From assembly GCA_947623455.1 (NCBI GenBank), contig OX392534.1:7636001-7700000 (forward strand): a DNA stretch of 64,000 nt. Reading direction: 5' to 3'. The position numbers and the translations under genes are program-made. The notes under the pieces were generated by a model. The model did not search any database. It was not told where the DNA came from and was given only the letters and a program-made list of their open reading frames with translations. Positions 1 through 12,100 of this stretch are shown here, piece after piece. Every line of letters begins with the position of its first letter. Positions within the stretch are counted from its first letter, which is position 1. The stretch comes from Mimachlamys varia. Lineage: Eukaryota > Mollusca > Bivalvia > Pectinida > Pectinidae.

Positions 1-49
1 GAAGAGGGTGTTCAGACTGGTTAAAAGATACAGAATATTTCTCGAAAAG

Positions 50-490
50 GAAAAAAATCAGAGAATACCAAAACGTCAACCAAACCATAATCCGAACTCA
101 AAATCGATTAAACTAGAGGCAAAATATGGAAAAGGAAAGATTTACACTCCGACCCCTTGTACAAGTACAAGAAAATAAGACAAGGTATTCCGGAAGAGTA
201 AGCGTCTTCGGCTTTGATCATCGACGAAACCCACCATGGAAATCTTGGTCACATTCAAGTAAACATCAATCTTCAAAATGAGAACCAAGTCATCATTGTC
301 GATCACAAAAAGTAATCAAACTCAAAAACGTCCATCCTCGTATCACACAAATAAAGATACAGAATATTTCTCAGTGAGATCAAGACGGCGAACATAAAAC
401 TTGCCCATAGTGTTCATCAACCTGCATCTCTCGAATCCCTGTGCTGTATGTTTGTTCGTCAACAGCTGACATCTATCATGAGATCAAGAC
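50..490 (-). mobile_element. Family R retroelement, 3' part
   Basis: Family R is my label for a dispersed retroelement that recurs at least ten times here. This copy shares the landmark block of the better copies at 15,940 and 45,706, read on the + strand: 'gagaatacc', 'ccataatccgaactcaaaat', 'gttccggaagagtaagcgtc', 'catcgacgac', then the region matching the C-terminal RT coding part near 350-480. It is diverged and not translatable. Confidence 0.7.
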
Positions 491-689
491 GGTGGCCATG
501 TCCCAGTTCTCACTTCGACATTTACATGGATGTAGTCGTTAGAATTACATGGTGGGTGATGTCGATGTAATCCACAGGGTTCTGACTCTCTGATCCGCTT
601 ACAATCTGATTAATATTGGGACGTATTATCGGATATTTATAGCCATCATTAAGCGGATCAGATAGTCGAAACCTTCGTACTAACGTCGA

Positions 690-870
690 CGAAACAGAAG
701 ACTCCTACTGTTCAGGAACACCTGGTCTGATCTTTTGTACTTTTTAAAAAGGGTATCCGTGTTAATCGTTCCTTTGTTTAAGTTTTGTCCCTAGTTAGAT
801 CAATTTTGATTTCGGATTGTAGTTTTGTTGACGTTTCGGTAGGTAGGTGTTCTCTGAATATTTCGCTACA
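690..870 (+). mobile_element. Family R retroelement, 3' end fragment
   Basis: Opposite-strand copy of the same 3' end: 'cgtcgacgaaacagaagac', 'gttcaggaacacctggtctg', then 'gttttgttgacgtttcggta'. It lies head-to-head with the minus-strand copy just upstream. Confidence 0.6.
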
Positions 871-1942
871 ATAATAAAACTTTATCCGATTTTGGCTCTT
901 TACGTTCTTCTTCTTTGGGTATACAGCCATACCATCAATGCATTGATGATAACATGCTGTGCGTTGTAACACAGTCTTTAATTGGTAGTTATATATGCTC
1001 ATAAGTATATCAATGCATGCATTTGTTTGTTTTTATTCCAAAAGAATGTTCGACGTTTTAACCTTCTTATCAACGGATGATTGTTCGAGTTGTCCCCCAT
1101 TAGGCTACACAAACCATGTTTGATCTTGTAAACATGCATCAACCAAACTGACGCAATACAAATGTATAGGTTTTTCGTTGTTAATAAAGAGTTTGTCTTG
1201 TGATGCAAAACAGTATTTGTGATGCAAAACAGTATAAATATGAATACATGTATGTACACCCGTATGTTTCCAACATTGGACAAGAACACTGTTATTTAAC
1301 CTTGAAAGAAATAGCACTTAATTAGTCCTTATATTCCGAAACAGAAAAAAAAAAGCATTTTTAAGTAAAAACCAAAATGTTGGATAAATAAAAAGCTTTC
1401 AGAAACTGAATAATATATATGTTAGGTGTTATGTTAATTTATCCAAAATCGCCGTTTATGTACAATCAGTACATGTTATACTAAGTAGATAGAGCAGCAA
1501 ATAAAACAATTATATTGGTTAACTGTAATTATAATAACAGGTGCTTTAATTGAGGATAGAAAACTTCATATCTAAGCAATAATTTTGCAAACGTTGTGGT
1601 GGCAAATGCTAAGTTTTTGAAAAGTACGAAAACAAATCAGGATCTTGAACTAACTTTAGCCTCAAGGTGATACGTCGATGTGTATACCATATTTTCCACA
1701 CCCTATATCAAATAAAAGACGCACTGCACATTTTAATACACCCCGCAGAGTATAAAACAAGGAAAAAGTGTAGCAGTGAATATGCATTTATGTAAGTGTT
1801 CTGGAATAAGTAACTTGGTCAATTTCTACTGAAAATATTATATAAAAAGGAAATTATGGAGGATACAAAACATTTTTCACTTGAAAAGGAATTTGTTTTT
1901 GCGCATGTAATATAAGACTAAGATAGGTAAATATTGTGTTTT
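871..1942. other. AT-rich spacer, no feature seen
   Basis: Open frames here are short, lack recognisable motifs and overlap on both strands. I see no splice-supported exon, RNA gene or repeat except a doubled 'tgtgatgcaaaacagtat' near 1,200-1,235. Confidence 0.5.
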
Positions 1943-2457
1943 CTCTCATTTTTAGGTGTGTAATACTGGCCTGTCTAGGGCAATACACCTATGATCGCTG
2001 TGGCTTTCTCTCATTTCTAGGTGTGTAATACTGGCCTGTCTAGGGCAATACACCTATGATCGCTGTGGCTTTCTCTCATTCCTAGGTGTGTAATACTGGC
2101 CTGTCTAGGGCAATACACCTATGATTGCTGTGGCTTTCTCTCATTTCTAGGTGTGTAATACTGGCCTGTCTAGGGCAATACACCTATGATCGCTGTGGCT
2201 TTCTCTCATTTCTAGGTGTGTAATACTGGCCTGTCTAGGGCAATACACCTATGATTGCTGTGGCTTTCTCTCATTTCTAGGTGTGTAATACTGGCCTGTC
2301 TAGGGCAATACACCTATGATCGCTGTGGCTTTCCTCTCATTCCTAGGTGTGTAATACTGGCCTGTCTAGGGCAATACACCTATGATCGATGTGGTTTTCT
2401 CTCATTTCTAGGTGTGTAATACTGGCCTGTCTAGGGCAATACACCTATGATCGCTGT
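1943..2457. repeat. 65-bp tandem repeat, 8 copies
   Basis: The block 'aggtgtgtaatactggcctg' recurs at 1954, 2019, 2084, 2149, 2214, 2279, 2345 and 2410, a 65-bp period with one extra base before copy 7. Within each unit AGGTGT and ACACCT face each other across about 25 bases, so every unit can form a hairpin. Just past the array (2461-2474) 'tgtattacacacct' is the inverse of the unit's start, so the array may be the core of a larger foldback element. Confidence 0.95.
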
Positions 2458-2497
2458 GGTTGTATTACACACCTACCCATGCAATACAGCCACGGCG

Positions 2498-2573
2498 TGA
2501 CGTCACAATGGCGCAACAATGATGTGACGTCACGAGTTCGGTAAAATCTGATGCCGAAAAGAGAAAAATGGCG
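2498..2573. promoter_or_regulatory. Paired CRE-like sites with YY1-like motif
   Basis: Two perfect TGACGTCA octamers (2498-2505 and 2525-2532) lie 27 bp apart, each inside GTGACGTCAC, with AATGGCGC between them and AAAAATGGCG at 2564-2573. TGACGTCA is the CREB/ATF consensus and AANATGGCG the YY1 core. No gene start is visible directly downstream, so the motifs may instead belong to the repeat element that ends at 2457. Confidence 0.4.
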
Positions 2574-3966
2574 ACGTGTTGAAATCAAAACCTTTCAAGA
2601 TATTTTAACCGTGTACATTAGAAAGCTGAGATTATTTTTACTGTGCAAACTATGTTTGCAAATATGGGGTATGCTTAATCTTGCTGTATCATTTGTTTTC
2701 GTCAAAAAAGCTCAAGGGAAAAGTTAATATTTTCAATATGGTGACCAATCAAAAGTATTTTCATGGTATTTGAGCTTATTCAGGTAGTTGAAATGAGAGA
2801 AAAATACTCGGCAGAGCCTCGGGTTTTACCAAATTTGAAAACCCCTCGGGTTGAATTTCCTTATCTTACACCCCTGGACATGAAAGAGTCTTATAATATA
2901 TCAGGTCTCAGGGTATATATAGCCTAATTTGAATATAATATAATTAAGTGTTTTTATTCCATGTACAATGTTTTTGCTCTCTCAATTCCTTTTAACAGTT
3001 CTTAGTTTTGAAGATCAGTATTTTATTTGGAAATTATCTGATTTCAGAATACATTATGTAAGTAGTGTTTTTTATTAGGAATTTGTATTTATTGTGGTAG
3101 AAGTGTTAAATGCTTACTGTGAGCGTCTAAATAGAAGTACCGCTGTATACTACTTACCAGGGAGATGTTGGATGATTGCTTAGGCAATACAAGATGACGA
3201 AACACACCGCAGTTGCTTGAGTTTCTGTCGGTTAATGGGAAAAAAATATATAAGGAGCCGCCCATTACTAATAATGTTTTCTTTATATATATATAACATG
3301 CACATAAACATGTTGCACCTTGTAAATTTAGTAATAGATACAGTATGCCGAAACAATGAATTAAACTGCATCATAAACCTGTTACGTCCTCCTAAGACTC
3401 TTCAGTGATGCTAGGGGCCAAAAGGAGGGAATCGAAATTTTCTTAACTAATGTAGAAGCAGGAAGGTCCGATGTGTAAAACCCTTCATTCATGAACTTAG
3501 AATAGATAAATTCGTTTAATTACACATCGTGTACTACGAAAGAAATATAAGCACTGATAACAATTTGTGAATTGCATTGAGATCACATACACATTATGTT
3601 GTCATAAAGCCATATGTAAAGCCTTGAATTTATTATTATTAATATCATCATTTTATCATCATTATTTTCATTTCAAAATATTACAATGCAGAAATAATAC
3701 TATTTCGGTTTTAAAAGTCATTTTGAAAATAGAACATCATATCTATAATTTACCGTACCCCTGTATATTTTGGTACTCGCTTAAACCCACTTTCTGTCGA
3801 ACATTAACTTAATGTTTTCACGTGTAATACAGCAGGACATCCGAGAACAAAGTAAGAAGGTGAAAAACTGAATATACCGGGGCCAAAAAAGGATATCGTT
3901 TTACAAGTATATCATTCAACTGTATTTATCACCAGTCACCCATGTTCGTCAAAATAACACTTTAGG
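2574..3966. other. Intergenic, no feature seen
   Basis: AT-rich sequence with only short open frames. No splice-consistent exon, RNA gene or tandem repeat was recognised. Confidence 0.5.
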
Positions 3967-3967
3967 G

Positions 3968-4370
3968 GTGATGTTTTACCGAAAACGTTTCGTTATACTG
4001 GAAGTAAAATGTGAAGCCGAAAAAATCGAGAGATGCAGGTTGATGAAAAGTTTTATACCGATAGTCGCCATATTGGTCTCATTGAGAGATATTTTGTATC
4101 CATTTATGTTTCCATGTATGATGATGAAAGTTTTAAAATATGCTAATTAGTATGTAACATACTTTCTCATTTTGAGGACTTGACATTACATTGGGTGTCA
4201 GGTGTCGTCGATGAAGCTGAATATGCTTACTGTTCTGGAACACCCGGTTTATCATCTTGTATTTTATTTAAGAGATTTCATGTAAATCTTTCTTGGGTTC
4301 ATATTTTGCCCTTAATTAATCGACTTTGAGTTCGTATAATGATTTTGTTGACCCTTCGGTGATCTCTTTA
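3968..4370 (+). mobile_element. Family R fragment
   Basis: Contains 'gagatgcaggttgatgaaaa', 'gtcgccat..tggtctcattg', 'gtgtcgtcgatgaagctg', 'ttctggaacacccggt' and 'gattttgttgacccttcggt', the family R landmarks in plus orientation. The frame is short and interrupted. Confidence 0.65.
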
Positions 4371-4884
4371 AAAATCGTTTGTATATTTCATGTGCTACTT
4401 ATATCACTGCCCTCATACCTCCATATCTTCTTTGAGTCCGAATAAGAGACTGATAAGACCCATATGTCTAGCTCAAATGTTGGTAGGATTACATTTCTAG
4501 TGATTGGCACGCAAACAGAATTTACAGCATCTGCGTATGCTGTGATAAAGTTGATGAAACCAGAAATTAGAACATCGTCCTATTTGAAATAAAAAACCAT
4601 CCAAATTCGCCATTTGACTAGCATTGAAAGTTGATAGATTTTGTTGATAAATGAAAGCTACATTGGCCATGACTTTACAAAACAATGACCATAAACTGAT
4701 GTTGCTATTGCGATTATTAGTTTTGGTATTTTCTATCTTTAAAAAAGGCAACGAATGCTGACAAGAGAACATTTTCAGAGATACTTATTTTACATTTCAT
4801 GTCCGATTGCTTTATTTCCTGAGCACAATTGCTAGTCTTAGGGGTTTAAACAGTCTTAAACAGCATCATTCTCAATCACAAAAA

Positions 4885-5075
4885 AGGCATACATGTACTA
4901 ATGAGCTGATTCAAAAATACAGATTGTTTCTCAATGAAACCAAGATGGCGACCGTTATATTTGTTCAGTCTTCATCAACCAGTATCTTTCAAATTCCTGT
5001 GTATAAGTGTATTTGCCAACCGCTAACATCTATAAATAAAACCCATAAGTTTGTTCGTCAGAAGCCGACATCTAA
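4885..5075 (-). mobile_element. Family R fragment
   Basis: Minus-orientation remnant with 'tttctcaatgaaaccaagat', 'ggcgaccgttat' and 'ttcgtcagaagccgacatct', which match 16,130-16,255. It is strongly diverged. Confidence 0.55.
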
Positions 5076-5079
5076 ACAT

Positions 5080-7080
5080 TAAACACAAAGTTCCTGTTTC
5101 GGAACAATTATCATTCATTATAACGCAACAATGAAAATACCGGTGAAGAACATTGACGCTATGATCAAAAAGATGTCTAGGCTGTTATCCACAGGAGTGT
5201 GATCGGAAAATGTTACCGACTCATATGTTCCAGAAAAAGAGCAATCCTACAATATTATGTTTTCAAAGTAAAAATGGATTCTGTTGTAGTTAACGCTGTA
5301 TACAATGGGGAAGGATGACACCAAAGCCCAATGTTCAGGAATATCAAATAAATACAATATTAATATCAATACTTAATATTTTGCGACCTTGAATAAAAAG
5401 TCATGAAGCGTGAAGTGTCTATAAAAATCAGAGAATACCGAAGCGTCAAAAAAAAAACCCAACATAATACAACTTCATCCCAGTATTGCTATGGTTCCAC
5501 TGAAGAGCATGGACATACTGAAGGAGTAGTCATTCTAAGGTCATCTTTATTAAATTGTTGCAATGTTTGCTTATAATTGAAATCTTTGGAACAATAGGTA
5601 GAGTATAGCTGTAGGAAATAAAAGGAGTACTCTTATATTGGAAGTACGATGGTATGTTCGCTCAAAAATATTTTGGTGCAAGATATTTTATTATTGCTGA
5701 TGTTGATGGCATCAATCCCCTTCTTGAAAACTTCGACTTTCATGGAAAGTTGAGTCCATGATGTATCATGGCTATCCGTTCGAACTTAAAAGTCGAATTT
5801 TCTTTCAATAACTTTATGGAGCCTCGACGCTAGTTTCCACAGGTCTTCCGGAACATGTTTTGTTTAAGTGGTTTGCAGACTTTGTAATGCAGCCCTGGAA
5901 AGTGAATACAACATCGTCCTGACATGGTGAACATCTAATGATCCTTTAAAGTAATGGCAACGCTTGGTTAGAGGGCGTCGAAGATGTTGTAGTAAATTGA
6001 GCCAGATCAATATTTTCAGATTCAATTTAAGTTTAAAGAGGTATTAAAGTCCTCCTTTAATTACAGCTAATGTTTTTATAGCAATCTTTAAAGTCGTTCG
6101 GGATATTTTTCATTAAATCAGTAGCAATCAAACCGGTCTTAACTGAACCCAGTTACATATGTAAATAGCCTAAATATAGATCTAAGTTTCGTTTCAGAAA
6201 ATCATTTCTGTGATATCCAGTTCTGATTTAATGGAACTAGGAACAAGACCCCAGTTCCGAGTTGTAGATACACGATTCCTCCTGCCATTCCCAATTGTTA
6301 CGCGGTAAAGACCACATTTTAAGGTGTATTATAACACCAAATATAACTACATGATATAATAGTTGAATTGAAGCTATGACTACACCAGCCTCCACAAAGG
6401 AATTTGGTTATTGCGAACCATGTCCTACAAAGTTCAGTTTAGGTACTAGTCTACAGCAAATAGACTATCTAATATATATATATATTCCAAGTACCGTTAT
6501 TGGACGTAACAAGATTCCAGAGTCTATTACCTTCCGTACTTCGTATGTATTAAAGCACTAGTTATATCTAACCTTTCATTTAAGCAAAAAGACTGGAAGC
6601 TTGATAAATGTCTAGCTGTTTTTGAAGATGAATAACCATTTATGTCATTATCTTCAAAAAACGGTTGATTTACACACGAGGTCATGAAGTACCGTTACAA
6701 CTCCTACATAGTCTAACGTCATATAGTGAGCTAACAAAGCATACTCTTCGGTCATTGTTGCTTATCATCTGCCGACGGGAGCGACATACGTAAATGATCG
6801 TACCACGGGCTGCAATCATTTATCACTGTGTTTACACGTTAGATGTATTGTTTTGCTGTATACTGTCAATTGAAATTTACATGAAATAAAAACATGTATG
6901 TTTTAATAGCCTACGGTAAAATTCTATAGCCTGGCTCTGATCGATATTGATGTCGCTGGTTTACCTTCTGTGTAGAATACTGGCTGGGTTATGCCAGGCT
7001 TGTATCGATTCCCAGGTATCCACCTTGGTTTATAAATTACTCATTTGCCTTCAGATCTATAACTCGATCCCCGCTCTGGG
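5080..7080. other. Intergenic, no gene seen
   Basis: Only a short family R scrap near 5,440 ('cagagaataccgaagcgtca') is recognisable. No coding exon or ordered repeat is visible. Confidence 0.45.
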
Positions 7081-7190
7081 CAAGGCACAATATATATATC
7101 TATAACGGCCCGCCGTTAATGATGATGTTGCTAAGAGCTACAGCTACAGAGGTAAAACCGGAAGTGGATTCAGCGTGACAGAGTTACAGG
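7080..7190 (+). promoter_or_regulatory. Possible 5' region of gene A
   Basis: Contains ACCGGAAGTG (about 7157-7166), a full ETS/GABP-type site often found in TATA-less promoters, then 'gagttacag|gtattt', a weak donor that could end a non-coding first exon. The first coding exon of gene A could begin at the acceptor ending at 8976. This rests on motifs only. Confidence 0.2.
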
Positions 7191-7764
7191 TATTTATGTG
7201 TTATTTTATACTTATTCTTGCTTCTGCTATATGACTATTATTTGATAGTCTATAACATTTGTTAGAATCATTTATCTTGAACTCCTTAAAGCTTTTTAAA
7301 CAAATAATAGGATACTTGATCCTTGTTCGTACCAATGTTGGCTTTCTTTATGTCTGTTGAGCGCCATTGTCGATCAATGAATGCAGACGGTACAGTAGTC
7401 GTTTTGAAAACATGGCCTATTAGCCGAATATAAGCTGTCAGTGCTGTGGTATTCGAAGAATCAAGGTTTGTTTATTTATCCGATGGAAATGTTCACTGTT
7501 GTTTATTGTTCAATGTTCAATGCTTATTTTTGCTGTTAGGGTTGATTTACATATTTCTGAAAGATAATTTATCAATTTACCTACAGTTGTGGATGCTTTT
7601 TATTTTTCACGAAAGATTTCATTTTTTTCTCCTAAAGTACAATGTGATTCTTTAATTACTTTATTCAGGCCATGAAAGGGTTTATCGTTATAGTTGCTGT
7701 AGTGTACAGTGATGGAGATTTGAAAAGGAGGAATATAAGTCTTGGTATCAAGTGATTATTATAC

Positions 7765-8345
7765 CCTCATTATTCAGCGATAGAAAAGGATATTCTGTCA
7801 GTAGAAGGGTTATTTGTAATAACAAAAATATGTTCTGTCAGTAGACGGGTTGCCTGTATAATACAGTTATACAGCGACAGAAAACGATATTATGTAAGTA
7901 AAAGAATTATCATCATAATAACACTATATAGCGAGAAATAAAACGACATTCTGTCAAAAAAAGGATAAGATGTTATAATATAGCTATACAGCGACAAAAA
8001 AGGAATTTTGTCAGTAAAAGAATGATCAGTGTTATAACACTATATAGCGATAAACAAAAGTATATTCTGTCAAAAGGATGATGATCTGTTATGATATAGC
8101 TAAATAGTGACAAAAAAGGATGTTCTGTCAGTAAAAGAATAATCAGTATTATAACACTATATAGCGATAAACAAAAGTATATTCTGTCAAAATCTGTTAT
8201 GATATAGCTAAATATCGGCAAAAATGATATTCGTCAGTAGAATGACGATCTGTTATGATATAGCTAAATAGTGACAAAAAAATATTCGTCAGTAAAAAGA
8301 TTATCTGTGCTATAAACTTACAAAACAAAATCTGTTATGATACGA
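7765..8345. repeat. Diverged ~60/120-bp tandem array
   Basis: The phrases 'ttctgtcagta', 'aacactatatagcga' and 'gttatgatatagctaaatag' alternate through the block in two related unit types of about 60 bp, giving a period near 118-121 bp. It has decayed and does not code. Confidence 0.8.
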
Positions 8346-8976
8346 CTATGATGCTACAAAACATTTTGTTCTGAATATATGTTTTCATTGAAATAGAAAA
8401 ATATGGTGTTGAAGCATTCTATATAGATCCAATTATTGCCATATTATATCATTCAATAGGACTCTGCTCTTTATGCCTTCTGTATTCTCGCTGAAACATT
8501 ATCAACCAACACCAGTACTATCAGAGTACTGTAATGTCATCAAAGAACCAACGATTGATCAGTGTTCTTGTCTAAATGTTCAGCTAATAATACATATAAC
8601 TACATGATCTTAATGTGACTGAACTAGACATCTGAAAAATAAGAAACATTATCATATAACAAAGTAACTGTGGGCGATATCATGAGAATCGATCCTAGTC
8701 CGTTCATGAATTATTTGTAATGATACATTAAACCACTAAAATGAGTGAAATATTGATCGGGATATTGATAGTTGTCATTGTCCGTATGTAACGCCAGCTC
8801 CCTCATTGTTTTAGCTCAGTGTACAACACGTGTCACCTTACCACAGACAGTGGTTTTATTTCCATAATGCACTTTGTGTGGTAGTGATCTATCAACGCTG
8901 TTTAATTAATTCGCACTCACTAGCTGTTGTGATTTAGTCAAATCCACTACTCGTTTCTATCACTTTACACTGACAG
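8346..8976. other. Upstream flank of gene A coding exon 1
   Basis: No repeat or gene is seen. The last 30 bases are pyrimidine-rich and end in 'actgacag' (AG at 8975-8976), a credible 3' splice acceptor three bases before the ATG, so translation may start in a spliced exon as it does in gene B. Confidence 0.35.
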
Positions 8977-8978
8977 AC

Positions 8979-9192
8979 ATGGTATTGGGGGCTGACAATG
9001 GCCTTCCAGGGACAGTACGGAGTAGGGCTGCTGACTCTGGCCTTCCAGGGACAGTACGGAGTAGGGCTGCCGACTCTGGCCTTCCAGGGACAGTACGGAG
9101 AACGGCCGGCCTGGCAAACACAGCCACCATTCTGAGGACCAGCATTACAACATTGATCGTCGTATTGCTGCAGTGTTGTGGTGTTGTTGAAG
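8979..9192 (+). CDS. Gene A exon 1 (repeats and signal segment)
   Basis: Starts at the only in-frame ATG before the hydrophobic stretch and ends VVE+1 nt at donor 'gaag|gtaaga'. Encodes 71 residues. Residues about 8-45 are nearly three copies of the 13-residue unit GLPGTVRSRAADS, followed by ILRTSITTLIVVLLQCC, which fits a signal sequence core. About 50 residues ahead of the core is unusually long, so it may act as a signal anchor or the true start may be elsewhere. Confidence 0.7.
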
Positions 9193-12100
9193 GTAAGACC
9201 ACGTTTATATATTACATCTACCTGACGTGCGGTGTATGGGATTTATAAAAAAAATAAACTATTGTTTTTATATCAGTTGCTTTATATCAGTGGGTTATTT
9301 CGGTGCAGGTTTACTGGCTGAATTAAGTGGCCTCTGTACTTGACGAGTAGTTAAATGTTAGACTTTCCGAAGTAAAAGTAGAACCGGAGATGAGATATAT
9401 ATATTATCATTCTGTTTTCAATGCGTGAAAAAATTCTAATATAGAAAGACAAAACATGATGCACACGTGGCATTTTAACTTACATGTTATGTTCTTCGAT
9501 GTAACCAGGTGGTAATCGACTGGTTGCCCTGGACAACCACACTTGTCAGTTCTTAGTCTATGACATCAGTATCCAGACATCATACTCGGTATCCTGGGAT
9601 GGACGAGTTCTTCCTAAAAACTGTCGCCTTGGTTTCCGGGTACCAAACATCAATTACTACCAAATCTGTGTCTCGGCCGCCAAGTATGACGTCAGAGATT
9701 GTGGCTTCAACATGCAGTACTTTCATGGACTTTCAACACAACCGAACAGAGTAAGTCGTGTAATTAAGGATGGTTTAAAATATTAATCAATTATTACTGT
9801 GTAGGTATTGATTCATTAAGTTCAAATGAAACATCGATAACTATTCTAGGAATTGACAGTCTTACTGGGACGAATGCATACCATATTGTTGGAAAATGCC
9901 GTTAACTGAGATTAACTTCAATTATGTTTAGTAATATAAATTAATTAATAGTTGTTCTATTATTACTTTGGTAACATATTTTTTATAACAACACATTCAC
10001 AACAATCAACTCTTCCTGTTCGTCCTACAAAGAACTACACGTACATATACTAAAGCATAAACGATAATATGAGATTATTTGTGAGAGAAGATAGTTAGCA
10101 AGACGAATGCTAAGAAATGTAGGACGGGGACCCGGGGCCCGGAAACAGAATATTAAGATTAATGTATGTCTTGGATAATAGCTGTCTTGGAGCATACTTT
10201 GTGAGAAAAACAAAACAAAACAAAACAAAAGCTAGAATGAAATGTTTGAATTCCTGGTTGGCTATATCTACTTTGAATGTCCAACGGACTGTTGACATTC
10301 AATTGGGAACAAACTGTGCCCCTCTCTTGGCTTACTTTTAGTTTTGTTCTCATACGAAGCTGAATTTGTCGAGGGGCTACATCAGCTTCTTTCCTCGATC
10401 TTACTTACACCATGACCACGCGGGCAGCTTACTACTAAGCTGTATGATAAATGTAATGATTTCGATTTTACGATCTCGAAGTTTCCATTTCTTGAAAGTG
10501 ACACTCACTTTGAGGTCATGACATTTACTTGGATCTGACCTACAATTACGGATGTCATCGATGGAGCTGAAAATGCTAACTCTTATGGAACACCAGGTCT
10601 CATTCTCTTGTAGTTTTACAAGAGTTTTCGCGTCAATATTTCCTTGTTCATATCTTTTCCCTAGCTTAATCGATTTTGAGTTAGGATTATGGTTTTATAG
10701 AGTTTTAGTATTCTCTGATCTATTTTCTTTGCATTGCATAAATTTACAATTTTATCCATGCAATACGGTTAACATATAAATTCTAAGGAGTTTGTAGTTG
10801 CTGCCTTATCATGCGCTGACTACTAGCCCTATACCACCTAGCTAATACCAGCTAATATGTATTTTGTTCTGTTGGTAGTGGGACCGTGCTTCGAACGATA
10901 TCTTTTTAGTATTTTCTCACTTAAATGCTACCACACAGATACTGTTACATCCATCCATACCATTTTACACTTCTACTTGGTTTTTTGGGTTGTTTGTGCC
11001 AGGAGTAAAAACACATTTCTGTTAATATTACATCTTCTAATACTAAACCATGTAATAGTATGCTAATATATTTTTTTCAGAACTACACATGTTCAACGCC
11101 ACCAGTCCGATACTGTGTCAACTCCACCCGCTATTTCAACCTCCACTTCACGGCAAAGCATACGTCAGTGTCTCATGTCACCATCGATATCATAGCCAAG
11201 GCCAGGCAAAAACAAAGTACGTTTTACTTATATCAAAAATTATAGCCAAGACCAGGCCAAAACAAAGTATGTTTTACTTTTATACATCACAAATCACAGT
11301 CAAATAGCGGTAACTTACTTCATAAATTATAGCCAAATACTTGCCTCACAAATAATAGACAAATAATAGTTAGTTATATCACAATGCATAGCCCCGGTCA
11401 TGCAAAAAACACCTATACTCTTTTCACATGCTCTCGTATATTCTAAATAGGCAAAATCAAAAACGTTTGAGCGTTTTCATAAATGAGGGTCAGCCACATG
11501 CTATTATTTGAAATGTTGACATATAAAAAGCAGGTCTCAAGGTTAATATGATTTTTTAAATGCTATTCTCAAAGACATTACTCATTACCAAAGTACATTT
11601 AAACAGTGACCAAGCGATCAGCAAAATACGATTCACAACTCGTCAATTATGAAGTAAAACCTATGTGGAGCTGAGTGAATTAAGACTGTGTTTTTCTAGC
11701 TTAAATATTCTGTTAAAGAAAATGATAAATTTCAATTATTTAGGTCAAAGGTCCAGCTCAATGATGGAAGTTCTTGTGGGCGGTCTAGCTAGTATCCTGT
11801 TTGTCGGATTCTCCTGTTTCGTGTTCGGTGCTCGAAGCAAAAACCCTTGTCTGTGCTTACGGAAACTATTCGGTAAGGTGGATGCATGTCGTCCATGTGT
11901 TACCCGCATGGAGTCAAGTGGGTGTGTTCCTCCCCAACCGGAAGCTCCGTCATCCAACAGAATACCACGTGGGGAATGTTGCTCTCATTCGGCTTGCTGT
12001 ATTCTTCTTGGTTGTGCAATAACTGGAAACGTCGAACGAACGCAAGGGCAGACTGCAGGCACCACAAATGGCCGTACAGATCATCTCCCAGACCAGTCAG

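Noticed and set aside
1943..2457. CRISPR-like array
   Set aside because: Units are contiguous with no unique spacers, and the genome is eukaryotic; same for all other tandem arrays here.
7446..7655. Hydrophobic 69-codon frame
   Set aside because: T-rich sequence yields Phe/Leu runs by chance; no splice or start support.
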